Positions 47,724 through 55,989 of a DNA stretch of 64,000 nucleotides are shown here, piece by piece (the stretch's first letter is position 1; each line of letters starts with the position of its first letter). The DNA comes from Novosphingobium sp. AP12 (GTDB taxonomy: Bacteria > Pseudomonadota > Alphaproteobacteria > Sphingomonadales > Sphingomonadaceae). The notes beneath the pieces are model-generated. The model searched no databases. It was given only the letters and a program-made list of their open reading frames with translations, and was not told the origin of the DNA. Where the stretch lies: positions 1 through 64,000 of the forward strand of contig NZ_AKKE01000006.1 of the NCBI RefSeq assembly GCF_000281975.1. Reading direction: 5' to 3'. A program made the translations under genes and the position numbers.

Positions 47724-48703
47724 CGGATGACGTTTCCGTCGATGTCTATCGTGACCGTTCCGCCAGTGGTCTTTCGGCTCGGCGGCGGCTTCGGGAGGCC
47801 GCGTTTGCGTTCGGACTGCAGTTCGGCGAAGCGCTCACCATATCGGCGTTCGCCTCGTGTCAGGTAGCCCTCGAAGGTCTCCCCCTTCGGCGACTTGGCG
47901 GTCAACGAACCGTTGTTGCCGATCCACTGGGAAGTTAGCTGGGCTCGCAGCCCCTCAAGCTTCGACTGGTATATGGCGTCATTAATGATGCGCCGGTTCT
48001 CGCCTTCGGTCTTGTAGGGGCTGACGCCTGCCATGCGGATCATCGCCATGTCCTTGTCGGACGCGGCCCCCTTCAGCTGGCTGGTGCGGCTAAGGGCGGC
48101 GTTGGCAGCCACCGTGTTCAGCTGGTCCCGTGCTTGCCAGGTCTGCCCATCCTGAAGGTGGCGTAGGGCTGCACCGATCGGGGTTGCGATCGTGCCGACC
48201 GCCCCCGCAGCAAGGTCAGCCAGCGTTCGCCCGCCGCGCTCGCCTTCCACAGGTGTTATGGTGTCCATCCAGGCCGCCTTTACCGGCCCGGTCCCCATTT
48301 TGGACACGGCTCTGCTCGCACCAAGATACTGCCGGACGGCGTCCCGTTCTGCGGAGGCCTTGCCCTGCGCGGCTATCAGCGCCTTGCGATCGTCGGGCGT
48401 CGTCGTGGCGTGGCTCGCGGCGGCCGGAGGCTGGTAGGTGATATCCTTGACCCACTGCCCCCCGTGGAAGACCACACGGGCTTTGCCGTCCTTGGAAGTG
48501 GCCGTCTGGCCCTCTTTGATTTGTTCGGGCAAGGTCAGTCCAGTACGTAGCCATTGGGGACAGCCGGGGAATGAGGGAAGCCCGCAGTGGACCGCTGCAA
48601 GCTCATCGCTTGTGGTCTTGAGGCAGCTGCCCAAGCGGTCCCTTCGGCATCTCGTGAGACTTGGTCGGTCGCCCTGCGGCGAAGGCGCACTATCGCAAGC
48701 CAC
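47720..48703 (-). CDS. Phage-virion-like protein
   Basis: A frame of up to 327 aa. From about residue 60 it reads LPEQIKEGQTATSKDGKARV then VFHGGQWVKD, the N-terminal tag found in several podophage internal or DNA-transfer proteins. Later LKGAASDKDMAMIRMAGVSP and NRRIINDAIYQSKLEGL are also virion-protein-like. The first 55 residues overlap the small membrane protein in another frame and look non-conserved, so the true start may be a TTG/CTG near 48530. Probably a remnant or satellite version of a phage ejection protein. Confidence 0.6.
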   Translation of the reverse strand: MACDSAPSPQGDRPSLTRCRRDRLGSCLKTTSDELAAVHCGLPSFPGCPQWLRTGLTLPEQIKEGQTATSKDGKARVVFHGGQWVKDITYQPPAAASHATTTPDDRKALIAAQGKASAERDAVRQYLGASRAVSKMGTGPVKAAWMDTITPVEGERGGRTLADLAAGAVGTIATPIGAALRHLQDGQTWQARDQLNTVAANAALSRTSQLKGAASDKDMAMIRMAGVSPYKTEGENRRIINDAIYQSKLEGLRAQLTSQWIGNNGSLTAKSPKGETFEGYLTRGERRYGERFAELQSERKRGLPKPPPSRKTTGGTVTIDIDGNVIR

Positions 48704-48744
48704 ACGGAGGAGGCGGCGATGAGAACGATCGAAGCGATCAGCAT
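48535..48744 (-). CDS. Small N-terminal-anchor membrane protein
   Basis: A 69-aa protein: a hydrophobic helix (LIASIVLIAASSVWLAIV), a basic stop-transfer RLRRR, and a polar tail. GCGAGGGGCTAA just before the ATG at 48744 is a strong ribosome binding site. It overlaps the phage-like gene by about 170 bases in another frame, so either the phage-like gene starts later or the two are coupled. Confidence 0.5.
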   Translation of the reverse strand: MLIASIVLIAASSVWLAIVRLRRRATDQVSRDAEGTAWAAASRPQAMSLQRSTAGFPHSPAVPNGYVLD

Positions 48745-49712
48745 TTAGCCCCTCGCAAGGCGAGCGGTCGAGTTGGTATGGTCATGTTAAAGTTCCCGGC
48801 CAGGAATGTTTGTGGAGGCGCGTGCGGTGAGGACGCGCAGACGATGAATGGCTGGTCCAAGCGATCGGCGAAACCGAGGGTCGCGACAGCGGCGCACGAC
48901 AGTAATCGGCAGGCGAGCCCTATAGGCGGCGTTCGGCAAGCCAATCAGTGAGGAGGACACTCCTTCCACCTGCTTGGGCTGGCGGCGTTTCGCCGGGCCT
49001 ATAGGGGACTAAATGCAGCCTTTAGGTATGGATGGTTGTCACCATCTCCATCCCCCTTTGGGGCCTTTAGGTAGGCGTTCGGTGTCGTTCGCCCCCCTAC
49101 CCCCCAGGGTCCTCTGCAAGCATGTCATGCATAGGTCGGCACTAATGGTCGTGCTTTAGGTGGCACTAATGGCAAGTTCTTGAAAACAAAGGGCGTTAGG
49201 CCTTCGGCTCTCTTTCGCTATATATGGGGGTGAGTGCGGGCTGTCGGGGGCGGGTGACGAGCGGAGGAGCCAAAAGGCGCCTGGAGGGACCCAGAAGAAT
49301 AATCGGGGAGCGTGTCCTCCAAAACCCGCAGAGAACCGTGCGTGGTGGTGAAGGTCCGAGTAGCAGCAGCGGCGGCCTAGCGAAGCGCCGATTTTCGATT
49401 TGCATTGGCCCTGAAACGCTGTGGGACCACCTGAGGGCGGCGGGGGGACCCGTGATATCGTCATTCGGTTCATTTCGGGCACGGGGCTTCTGCTGGCGTC
49501 AGCGGCCATCGCCCGCCACATGCCTACCGAAAGGCGGGACGCGGCGGAGGTGGCCATTCCCTTCTCGACATTGTCGGCTTAGGCTCGGGCAGTCGGCAGC
49601 GATTGTGGGCATTTGCTCCTACGGTCCATCGCGGCTCCGGGAGCGACGTTGACAAGGCCTTACACAATAGCCTAACCAGCGTCAGTCAATCTTGTATGAA
49701 CACGGACGAGCC
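48745..49712. other. Non-coding region with iteron-like repeats
   Basis: Almost 1 kb without a convincing gene. GCCTTTAGGTA occurs exactly at 49018-49028 and 49063-49073, with a variant GCTTTAGGTGG at 49153. GGCACTAATGG occurs exactly at 49138-49148 and 49162-49172. A palindrome ATGGTTGTCACCAT lies at 49030-49043. Open frames at 49224-49652 (+) and 49156-49557 (-) look like compositional noise. This could be an origin, an operator array for the flanking operons, or a regulatory RNA locus. Confidence 0.5.
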
Positions 49713-50387
49713 ATGAAGACCATCACCTACTACCGTGTGTCCACCGCCGCCCAAGGCCGCTCGGGGCTCGGCCTGGAGGCCCAGCGGGACGCGGTCGGAC
49801 GCTTCTGCCAAACCAGGGGCTGCGAGGTGCTGGCCGAATACACCGAGGTCGAGAGCGGCAAGCGGAATGATAGGCCAGAGCTGGCGAAGGCGATGCACCA
49901 TGCCAAGGTGACGGGGGCTACGCTGGTGATCGCCAAGCTGGACCGCCTGAGCCGTAATGCCGCGTTCCTGCTCCAGCTTCAGGAGAGCGGTGTCCGGTTC
50001 ATTGCGGCGGACATGCCCGAGGCCTGCAACCTGACAGTGGGCATCCTGGCCCTCGTGGCCCAACAGGAGCGGGAGGCCATCTCGGCAAGGACCAAGGCCG
50101 CCCTGGCGGCAGCGAAGGCCCGTGGGCAGCGCCTTGGCAACCCCAACGGCGCCGCTCCTCTGCGTAAGGCTGCGAAGGGCAACACGGCGGCGGTCATCGC
50201 CCTGAAGGCTGCTGCGGACGGACATGCGGCCAACCTCCGCCCGATCGTCGATAACCTGCGAGGCCGAGGCCTGACATCGCTGCCTGCCATCGCCAATGCC
50301 TTGAACGAGATGCAGATGCAGACGCCGCGTGGAGGCAAGTGGCACCCGTCGTCCGTTCGCAACCTTCTGACGCGGCTGGAAGCGTGA
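49713..50387 (+). CDS. Serine recombinase (resolvase family)
   Basis: A 224-aa serine recombinase. The catalytic serine is in YYRVSTAAQGRSGLGLEAQ; LVIAKLDRLSRNAAFLLQLQ and the QQEREAISARTKAALAAAKARGQRLG hinge are typical. A helix-turn-helix-like C-terminus (SLPAIANALNEM) follows. It resembles small resolvases/invertases more than large phage integrases, so it may resolve dimers or invert DNA in the element. ATG 49713 is preferred over 49692. Confidence 0.9.
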   Translation: MKTITYYRVSTAAQGRSGLGLEAQRDAVGRFCQTRGCEVLAEYTEVESGKRNDRPELAKAMHHAKVTGATLVIAKLDRLSRNAAFLLQLQESGVRFIAADMPEACNLTVGILALVAQQEREAISARTKAALAAAKARGQRLGNPNGAAPLRKAAKGNTAAVIALKAAADGHAANLRPIVDNLRGRGLTSLPAIANALNEMQMQTPRGGKWHPSSVRNLLTRLEA

Positions 50388-50697
50388 TTGCAGGCGGCCA
50401 GAAATATTCGGGTGGTGATGGGCGTCGAACGCGGCCTGAGCCGGGCTTTGAATGTAATATCATATCATAAAGCAGTGGAGCTGCCAGGCTCTGCAGCTAG
50501 TGGCAATGTCAGGACCTCAGGGACCTAGGCGCGTCGTCAGCCCGCTTCGGCCAACATCTGCCATACACTGGGATAGATACAACGGGCCACGGTGAGCACC
50601 TTCCGTTTCCGATCGGCGCCGATCGCTTGCGTCTGGTTTTGGAGGGCGCTCAAATCGTTCGTTACGACCGGGAAGGGTGGATTGCAGAAAGGCCGCT
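50388..50697. other. Gap without a supported gene
   Basis: 310 bases. Both strands have protein-like stretches (minus: VLTVARCIYPSVWQMLAEAG ending at about 50534; plus: LRLVLEGAQIVRYDREGW) but neither has an ATG and ribosome binding site. They could be remnants of a broken gene next to the immunity-type gene, or chance. Confidence 0.35.
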
Positions 50698-51033
50698 TCA
50701 GATGTTTAACAGGTTACTATCGGACCACACATCCTCGAATCCCGGCGCGACTAAGAACCTCCATCCCGGTGGCAGTGCTAGATACGGCAGAACAGCAGGA
50801 CAATCCTCTCGCAGATGATAGAGGTGGACGGGCTTGAAGAAATCGTCTGCTTCCGAATAATCGCCTGACCAGATGAACCACCCCGTTGATCCGCTCTTAA
50901 ATGGATGACGCAGGCCATGGAGCGGCATTTGTCCGCGCAGCGCGCTTTCGGAGATGCCGACTGTAAAGCTATCTTCTGGGGGCGTAAAATGAACGCCGAG
51001 TCGCTCGCAGACGCTTTGTTGTGCTTCGATCAT
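50698..51033 (-). CDS. Imm33/DUF2185-like immunity protein
   Basis: A 111-aa protein. GSTGWFIWSGDYSEADDFFK, then PVHLYHLREDCPAVLPYLAL and PPGWRFLVAPGFEDVW match the pattern of Imm33-type immunity proteins, which protect against polymorphic toxins. No toxin gene is recognised next to it, so it may be an orphan antidote carried by the element. Attribution rests on recalled family pattern. Confidence 0.65.
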   Translation of the reverse strand: MIEAQQSVCERLGVHFTPPEDSFTVGISESALRGQMPLHGLRHPFKSGSTGWFIWSGDYSEADDFFKPVHLYHLREDCPAVLPYLALPPGWRFLVAPGFEDVWSDSNLLNI

Positions 51034-51167
51034 CCGGGTAGTCTAATCCGCAAAATTGATGTCGGCTATCGGGAAGCTGATTTCGGCTCACCAGTGTCGC
51101 CGATGGGTGGAGAGCCGACATAGCCATGTTAAGTTGAAGCCCAATCCGTCGAGGAAACCATTACACT

Positions 51168-51452
51168 ATGCTCCTTATTATCGCCCTTATGGCTGGTGGG
51201 ACGCCAGCAACCCCAGTGAAACCTGACGATGATTGCTACACCGTCTGGGGTGGAACTGGTGGCAGACATCCGATCTCGGAAGTTTGTCCGGAAAGGCAGA
51301 AGCAGCTTGTCGAAACCATTCGAATTATGGCTGAAAACGGTAGTAAAGTTGGGGTGAAATGCGCGAATGGGATGGCATATCTGCGAAACGGCGGGCGACT
51401 TAATCGCCTAGAAGATTATTACTGTAATGATCTCGTTTCACCCCAAAAATGA
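51168..51452 (+). CDS. Small secreted cysteine-containing protein
   Basis: A 94-aa protein with a short hydrophobic N-terminus (MLLIIALMAGGTPA) and a mature part with four cysteines (CYTVWGG, EVCPERQK, GVKCANGMAYLRNGGRL, YYCNDLV), which suggests periplasmic disulfides. AT-richer than the core genome. No family recognised. Confidence 0.5.
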   Translation: MLLIIALMAGGTPATPVKPDDDCYTVWGGTGGRHPISEVCPERQKQLVETIRIMAENGSKVGVKCANGMAYLRNGGRLNRLEDYYCNDLVSPQK

Positions 51453-51659
51453 ACTGATCTCTGTCGTATCTACAGAGCTAGCGGTTCCGCATGGCGAAAT
51501 TCCACGCTCGGCACCCTAAGGGGGTAACTGTGGGAACGGCGGGAATGGGGCGCGAACCGCCAGACCGCTTTTCCTGTCACGCGGCGGTAAGCTGCCCTTC
51601 AGCTGACAGATGGCCGTAGCCGCGTCGGGAGAGGCCGGAAGGGGTGGAAAGCTGCCGAA

Positions 51660-51848
51660 TTAACGACCTGCTCGATTACGCGATCGGGCTTGCCGTTGAG
51701 CCCGCCTTTTTTTTCGCCTTTCGGCATCTGGCGAAGGCACAGCGGCCTCGGCACGTTTCGCTTTATCTCCACGGAGTTTTCGGGCGAAATGTTGCCCGAC
51801 ATCGCCCGCAAAGGATGCCAGAATTTCTTTCACAACGTCTTGAATCAT
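51660..51848 (-). CDS. Possible small basic helical protein
   Basis: A 62-aa frame from an internal ATG: MIQDVVKEILASFAGDVGQH, then FARKLRGDKAKRAEAA and a very basic tail. The helical first half is convincing; the longer frame to 52118 adds sequence that looks like repeat DNA. No family recognised. The rest of 51,453-52,099 shows no supported gene. Confidence 0.35.
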   Translation of the reverse strand: MIQDVVKEILASFAGDVGQHFARKLRGDKAKRAEAAVPSPDAERRKKRRAQRQARSRNRAGR

Positions 51849-52099
51849 CCACGGAGGATATGCCGCCAGAATGCGGCAAGCAAGCACGCCTCCCGCGTCC
51901 GCTATGGGGCGAAACCGGAAAGTCCCCTTTCTGCCACCCATAGCCCCTATGCTGCCGTAGCCCCCATCGCCAACTACCGCCTCGCCACGCCATCTTGAAT
52001 GCGGATGAGAGCGGCGATGAGCCTGAGTGGGAAAAGGCGCCGGGGACTTGTGCGGGCGGGCGATCGACATCTGATAGGCGTGTGGTGAAGGCCCATCGC

Positions 52100-53932
52100 T
52101 TACGCCGGGCGCCGCCACCTAGGCACAAGGTCAAGGACATTCACCTTAAACTGCAGCCGGTCCACTTGGTCCCCCAAGCCATCCCGGTCCCCATAGCCCT
52201 CGTTCGCGCTACCGCCGCCCTGGGCCTTGTGGCCTTGAATGTACTCCATGGCCTCTCGATAGATGCCGGAGGAACGTGCCGCCGTGCTCCAAGTGTGTCG
52301 AAAGCCGCGCACGGGCTGTCGGCCACTTCCGCGCCGGAATACGCCCTGGTCATAGACATAGTCGCACATCCACTCTCCGAAGCTGGCGTAGATGCCGCGC
52401 CGCTTGCCCTTCCTTCGCAGCAGGGGGAAAAGCGCCAACTCGCCCTCCCCCTTCAGGAATGCCAGATAATCGAGCAAGCCCAGGTCCAGTAGTGGTTGCG
52501 GCAAGGGAAAGGCCCGTCGACCGCTTTCCTGCCCCTCGGTCTTCAGACTCTGCTGGCCCTTCACGGGGTGCAGGCCCTCGTCGGTGAACTTGATTACCCA
52601 TCGACTATCCCATTCATGTTGGTGGATGTCTGACACCAGCAACTGGGCCACTTCCTCAGGGCGGGCCCCCGTGAACATGGCGATGAGCGGCAGCCAATAG
52701 ACGGCTTCACCCTTCCCTCCCTTCGGACGGACCCCTTCAATAAATACAGGCATCGCGAAGTAAGCCTTTAACTCGTCGGGACTATAGCCCTTCTCGGTAT
52801 TTCCGCTTGTCCCTCGGCGGAACTGCCGATCACTGAAGGGGCTAGTCAGCGCCTTGGGTATAGTGCCTTCCGATTGGGCGTTATTCCATCGTGCATTCAA
52901 CGCCAGGATGTAAGCCTCCTGGGTCTTTTCCGTAATGCGCCTGACGTCCTCCCGCCCTGCGTAGCGCTTTGCCAAGTTGGGCAGGGTCATGTGGAAATCG
53001 GCTTTAGGGAGCTTGGAGGGCCGCTGTGCCAACAGGTCAAGGAAGGAAGTTACCTTCTCCCGCGTCAGCTCCGAGGGCGTCAGGTCGCCTACCGCCTCCT
53101 TCAGAAAGCGAAGGGCGCCACGGACTCGCTCCTTCGTCGGTTCGTTAAACTTCCACCGTGGCTTCTCGATCAGTTCCATCGTGATCGCAGCGAAGGTACG
53201 CTCGGCAACGGCAGGAGCCTTGCGACGTTCCGGGGACATCACAGGCGTCGGCGAGGCGGGAGTGGGAACCACCCTGCCCTCCCACCGCTGTAGCTCGGCC
53301 TCGTGCACCTCTATTGCCGTTTCGTTCAACCGGATGCACAAGACGCGGAAATCGTCCGCCGTTTCATCAACGAGATACCCACATGAGGACGTGAGGTCGA
53401 GCGCGGGACCTCGCCACGCCGACAAGATGCCATCGACATCGCCGTCTGCCGCAAAGTCCCTATAGCAGCGAAGCGCCACTTCTGTGGCCTCCTTAACGGC
53501 GACCGTCCAGCGAGCGGTGGGCCGATGCGGCGGCACTTCGAGGCCTGTCGCTGCCATGCGCTCTGTGAGCCATTCGGCCCGAGCCTTTGAGACCGGATCG
53601 AGACGGCGGTGAGCATCCTGAGCGAGTTGCTGGCTGCGATAGGTCTCGGAAAGGAATGCGATTTCGGGCGCCCCCAGGCAGTCGAAGCGCTTTTCTCTCC
53701 GCTTCTTCGCTCGCGCCGCCATCGCCTCGAACCGCCGAGCCGCCGCCTGAAAGCGCTCCATCGCGCCTGCTTCGGAGATGGACCGAGCGCCAAGGGATAC
53801 CTTCAACTCGGTGAGAGACTCGCCGTGGTCTCCTGCAAATGGGACCAACGGCGCGGGAAAAGGGCGGCGGTAGCGCAGGACGCCGGTCTTCGGATCGGGG
53901 CCCAGGTACTTTATCTTCACATCCACAGTCAT
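52100..53932 (-). CDS. Tyrosine recombinase / integrase
   Basis: A 610-aa phage-type integrase, longer than usual because of an N-terminal region of about 250 residues with arm-binding and helical segments. The catalytic domain has the first arginine in MFTGARPEEVAQLLVSDI, the RGFRHTWSTAAR box, and IQGHKAQGGGSANEGYGD with the late histidine and probable nucleophile tyrosine. It begins 92 bases from the tRNA-Leu 3' end and must catalyse integration and excision at the 19-bp att core. Confidence 0.93.
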   Translation of the reverse strand: MTVDVKIKYLGPDPKTGVLRYRRPFPAPLVPFAGDHGESLTELKVSLGARSISEAGAMERFQAAARRFEAMAARAKKRREKRFDCLGAPEIAFLSETYRSQQLAQDAHRRLDPVSKARAEWLTERMAATGLEVPPHRPTARWTVAVKEATEVALRCYRDFAADGDVDGILSAWRGPALDLTSSCGYLVDETADDFRVLCIRLNETAIEVHEAELQRWEGRVVPTPASPTPVMSPERRKAPAVAERTFAAITMELIEKPRWKFNEPTKERVRGALRFLKEAVGDLTPSELTREKVTSFLDLLAQRPSKLPKADFHMTLPNLAKRYAGREDVRRITEKTQEAYILALNARWNNAQSEGTIPKALTSPFSDRQFRRGTSGNTEKGYSPDELKAYFAMPVFIEGVRPKGGKGEAVYWLPLIAMFTGARPEEVAQLLVSDIHQHEWDSRWVIKFTDEGLHPVKGQQSLKTEGQESGRRAFPLPQPLLDLGLLDYLAFLKGEGELALFPLLRRKGKRRGIYASFGEWMCDYVYDQGVFRRGSGRQPVRGFRHTWSTAARSSGIYREAMEYIQGHKAQGGGSANEGYGDRDGLGDQVDRLQFKVNVLDLVPRWRRPA

Positions 53933-54023
53933 GCTCTTTTTGTACCACCCGGCGTACTACCGGAGGCTTAAAGAGCGACGGGTTTCCGCCATTCCCGCAG
54001 AAAAAAGCCATTCCTGGCTTGAC

Positions 54024-54042
54024 TGGTGCCCCTGGCCCGACT
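54024..54042. repeat. attR, within tRNA-Leu 3' end
   Basis: The copy of the 19-bp core identical to 43581-43599. It is part of the functional tRNA gene, so integration preserves the tRNA. Confidence 0.9.
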
Positions 54043-54107
54043 CGAACGGGCACGCCTTTCGACAAACGATTTTGAGTCGTTCGCGTCTACCATTCCGCCA
54101 CAGGGGC
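54024..54107 (-). tRNA. tRNA-Leu (anticodon CAA)
   Basis: Read on the minus strand from GCCCCTG at 54107 to the encoded CCA at 54024-54026. The acceptor stem GCCCCTG/CAGGGGC pairs perfectly with discriminator A. The anticodon stem AACGA/TCGTT encloses the loop CTCAAAA, giving anticodon CAA. A long variable arm (class II) and GTTCGAGTC T-arm are present. 84 bases including CCA. Confidence 0.95.
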
Positions 54108-54174
54108 AACGTCAGGCGGGGCGACGCTTAGACGGCAGTTGCGCAGCGTTCAAGCCCGATCGCGGGCTGCGGGT

Positions 54175-54507
54175 TCAGAAATTCCAGTCCATCGCGACGT
54201 GCAGCAGCCGCGATTTCATCGCACCCTTGCGCGAGCCCAGCGTGCCGATCTCGAAGCGGGGGCCTTCATCGTCGGGCTGGTAAGTCAGGCGCAACTTGGT
54301 CTTGTCGGGTTTGGCTGGCTCGGTTTCTACGTCCATCGACTGGGACCGCAATGCCGGCCGGCCCGCTCCTCGAAGTGTCTTGCCATTCACCGCGCCCAAG
54401 TCGAAATCCGCAGCCTCGGAAGGCGGGGCGGTCTGGGCCTCCACCGAAACCGGCATCGCAGCGCAGATCAGCGCAAGCGCGCAATGATGAGGGACATGGC
54501 GTTCCAT
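54175..54507 (-). CDS. Secreted hypothetical protein
   Basis: A 110-aa protein with a Sec-type leader (MERHVPHHCALALICAAMPV then SVEAQTAP, probable cleavage after VEA). The C-terminal KLRLTYQPDDEGPRFEIGTLG and RKGAMKSRLLHVAMDWNF look like a conserved small domain. No family name is assigned. It is the first host gene after the tRNA. Confidence 0.65.
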   Translation of the reverse strand: MERHVPHHCALALICAAMPVSVEAQTAPPSEAADFDLGAVNGKTLRGAGRPALRSQSMDVETEPAKPDKTKLRLTYQPDDEGPRFEIGTLGSRKGAMKSRLLHVAMDWNF

Positions 54508-54700
54508 GGCCCCGCATCATCACGCCGCTTGGGGAAAATACCAAGACGATTGCATGGCATTTCAGAGACGGGCGGGCCCTGCACGACGAAGCGCCTTGCC
54601 TATACGACGAACGGAGCCGCCAAGCATGGTCGTCGCCATCCCAAATGAAGCGCGCGGAGTGTTGTTAGCGGTCCCGCTTTGGCCGGGACCGCGCGACTCG

Positions 54701-55522
54701 TCACGCCTTGACAGCGGTCGCCAGCAACTTGTGGAGGCGCGAGTGGAGCACGTCGTTACCGGCCAGAATCTCGGTGTCGCAGATCGGCTGCGAGCGGCCC
54801 TTCCAGTCCGACACGAATCCGCCTGCCTCACGTACCAGCAGGCAGCCCGCCGCAGTGTCCCAGGGCTTGAGGTCGGCTTCCCAGAAGCCTTCATAGCGAC
54901 CCGCCGCGACCCACGCCAGGTCGAGCGAGGCTGCGCCGAAGCGGCGGATACCGGCTACCTGCGGCGCCATCGCGTGGTAGATCCTGGTCCACTGACCAGC
55001 GTCACCGTGACCGGCGAAGGGGATACCCGTGGCGATCAGGCTCTCGTCGAGGTGGCGGCGCGAGGAGACGCGCAGACGGCGGTCCTGCAGCCAGGCGCCG
55101 CGCGCCTTCTCGGCCCAGTAGCTCTCGTCGGTGACCGGGTTGTAGATCAGCCCGGCGGTCACTTCGCCCCAGCCGTTGCCGTCGAGACGCGGTTCCTGCA
55201 CCGCAATCGAGATCGCGAAATGCGGAATGCCGTGAAGGAAGTTGGTCGTGCCGTCGAGCGGATCGACGATGAAGCGCGGCTTGGTCGGGTCGCCCTCGAT
55301 CTCGCCGGCTTCCTCGAAGAGGTAGCCCCACTCGGGCCGCGCGGCGCGCAGTTCGTCCCAGATCGTGCGCTCGGAAGCCTGGTCGGCCTTCGAGACGAAG
55401 TCTGCGGGGCCCTTGCGGCTGACCTGCAGGTGCTCGATTTCGCCGAAGTCGCGGCGCAGGCGGCTGCCCGCCTTGCGGGCGGCCTTCTCGATGACGCGGA
55501 TGAGACCGGAAATGGCGGCCAT
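54701..55522 (-). CDS. Inositol monophosphatase family protein
   Basis: A 273-aa Mg2+-dependent phosphatase of the SuhB/IMPase family. The metal sites are LFEEAGEIEG and VDPLDGTTNFLHGIPHFA, and the late WDTAAGCLLVREAGGFVSD carries the third aspartate. Substrates in the family include inositol phosphates, and SuhB also binds ribosomal antitermination complexes. It follows efp and a secreted protein in a minus-strand operon. Confidence 0.93.
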   Translation of the reverse strand: MAAISGLIRVIEKAARKAGSRLRRDFGEIEHLQVSRKGPADFVSKADQASERTIWDELRAARPEWGYLFEEAGEIEGDPTKPRFIVDPLDGTTNFLHGIPHFAISIAVQEPRLDGNGWGEVTAGLIYNPVTDESYWAEKARGAWLQDRRLRVSSRRHLDESLIATGIPFAGHGDAGQWTRIYHAMAPQVAGIRRFGAASLDLAWVAAGRYEGFWEADLKPWDTAAGCLLVREAGGFVSDWKGRSQPICDTEILAGNDVLHSRLHKLLATAVKA

Positions 55523-55578
55523 GACTTTACTCTACTCCTGTGTCCGGCGCGGCCCCCGATGGGCTCGCCGGCCTCGAA

Positions 55579-55989
55579 TTAACGGCCGCTGGGGGCCGGT
55601 GCCGGTGCGGGCTGGGTCGGATCGCCCTGGAAGCCGCAGACGGCGGTCAGCACGGCCAGAACCTCGGCGGGCTTGTCGCGGTGAACCTTGTCGGCGTTTT
55701 CGGCGAAGACCTTGTCCATCGATTCGCTGATCTTGCCGAGCGGGTTCTCGTAGAGACAGCCCACGAGCGCGCTCTTGGCTTCCTGCTTGATCTGGTCAGA
55801 CTGCAACGCGCTGATCAGGACCTTGAGATAGAGCACCGCATGTTCGGACTGCGCGGCCTGGGCGGCAGTCGGGGCAGCGGGAGCGGTCGCCTTGGGAGCG
55901 GCAGCGGCCTTCTTGGGGGTCGCGGCATTCGCGGGAACGGCGCCCAGCGCCAGGCCGGCGACCGCGAGGATGGGGAGGATCGCGCGCAT
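55579..55989 (-). CDS. Secreted Ala/Pro-rich protein
   Basis: A 136-aa exported protein. Signal peptide [20 protein letters not shown] with AxA-type cleavage at ANA, an Ala/Pro/Lys linker (about 24-45), a helical domain (AVLYLKVLISALQSDQIKQE, CLYENPLGKISESMDKVF) and a second cysteine in AVCGFQGD. The two cysteines may form a disulfide. ATG overlaps the efp stop. Function unknown. Confidence 0.7.
   Translation of the reverse strand: MRAILPILAVAGLALGAVPANAATPKKAAAAPKATAPAAPTAAQAAQSEHAVLYLKVLISALQSDQIKQEAKSALVGCLYENPLGKISESMDKVFAENADKVHRDKPAEVLAVLTAVCGFQGDPTQPAPAPAPSGR

Larger units (their letters stand above)
43581..54042. mobile_element. Integrated element in tRNA-Leu(CAA), about 10.4 kb
   Basis: A complete integrative element. 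It is flanked by an exact 19-bp direct repeat, 43581-43599 and 54024-54042, and the right copy is the 3' end of tRNA-Leu(CAA). A tyrosine integrase gene lies at the right end with its 5' end facing the tRNA. Other content: a serine recombinase, a BRO-N-like gene, a phage-virion-like gene, an Imm33-like gene and many small unknown genes. GC is visibly lower in parts (for example 45,600-46,060). No conjugation, capsid, terminase or replication initiator gene is recognised. It is therefore either a minimal or decayed element, or a satellite-type element. Confidence 0.9.

Noticed and set aside
49156..49652. Frames on both strands in the non-coding hub of the element
   Set aside because: Low-complexity, Arg/Pro/Ser-rich, no ribosome binding site and no domain.
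50500..50697. Protein-like frames on both strands between the serine recombinase and the Imm33-like gene
   Set aside because: Neither has an ATG or ribosome binding site; kept only as possible gene debris.
51763..52140. A 125-aa minus-strand frame and a related 152-aa frame
   Set aside because: Trp/Arg/Ser-rich sequence that looks like translated repeat DNA and overlaps the integrase end; only the short internal ATG frame was kept at low confidence.
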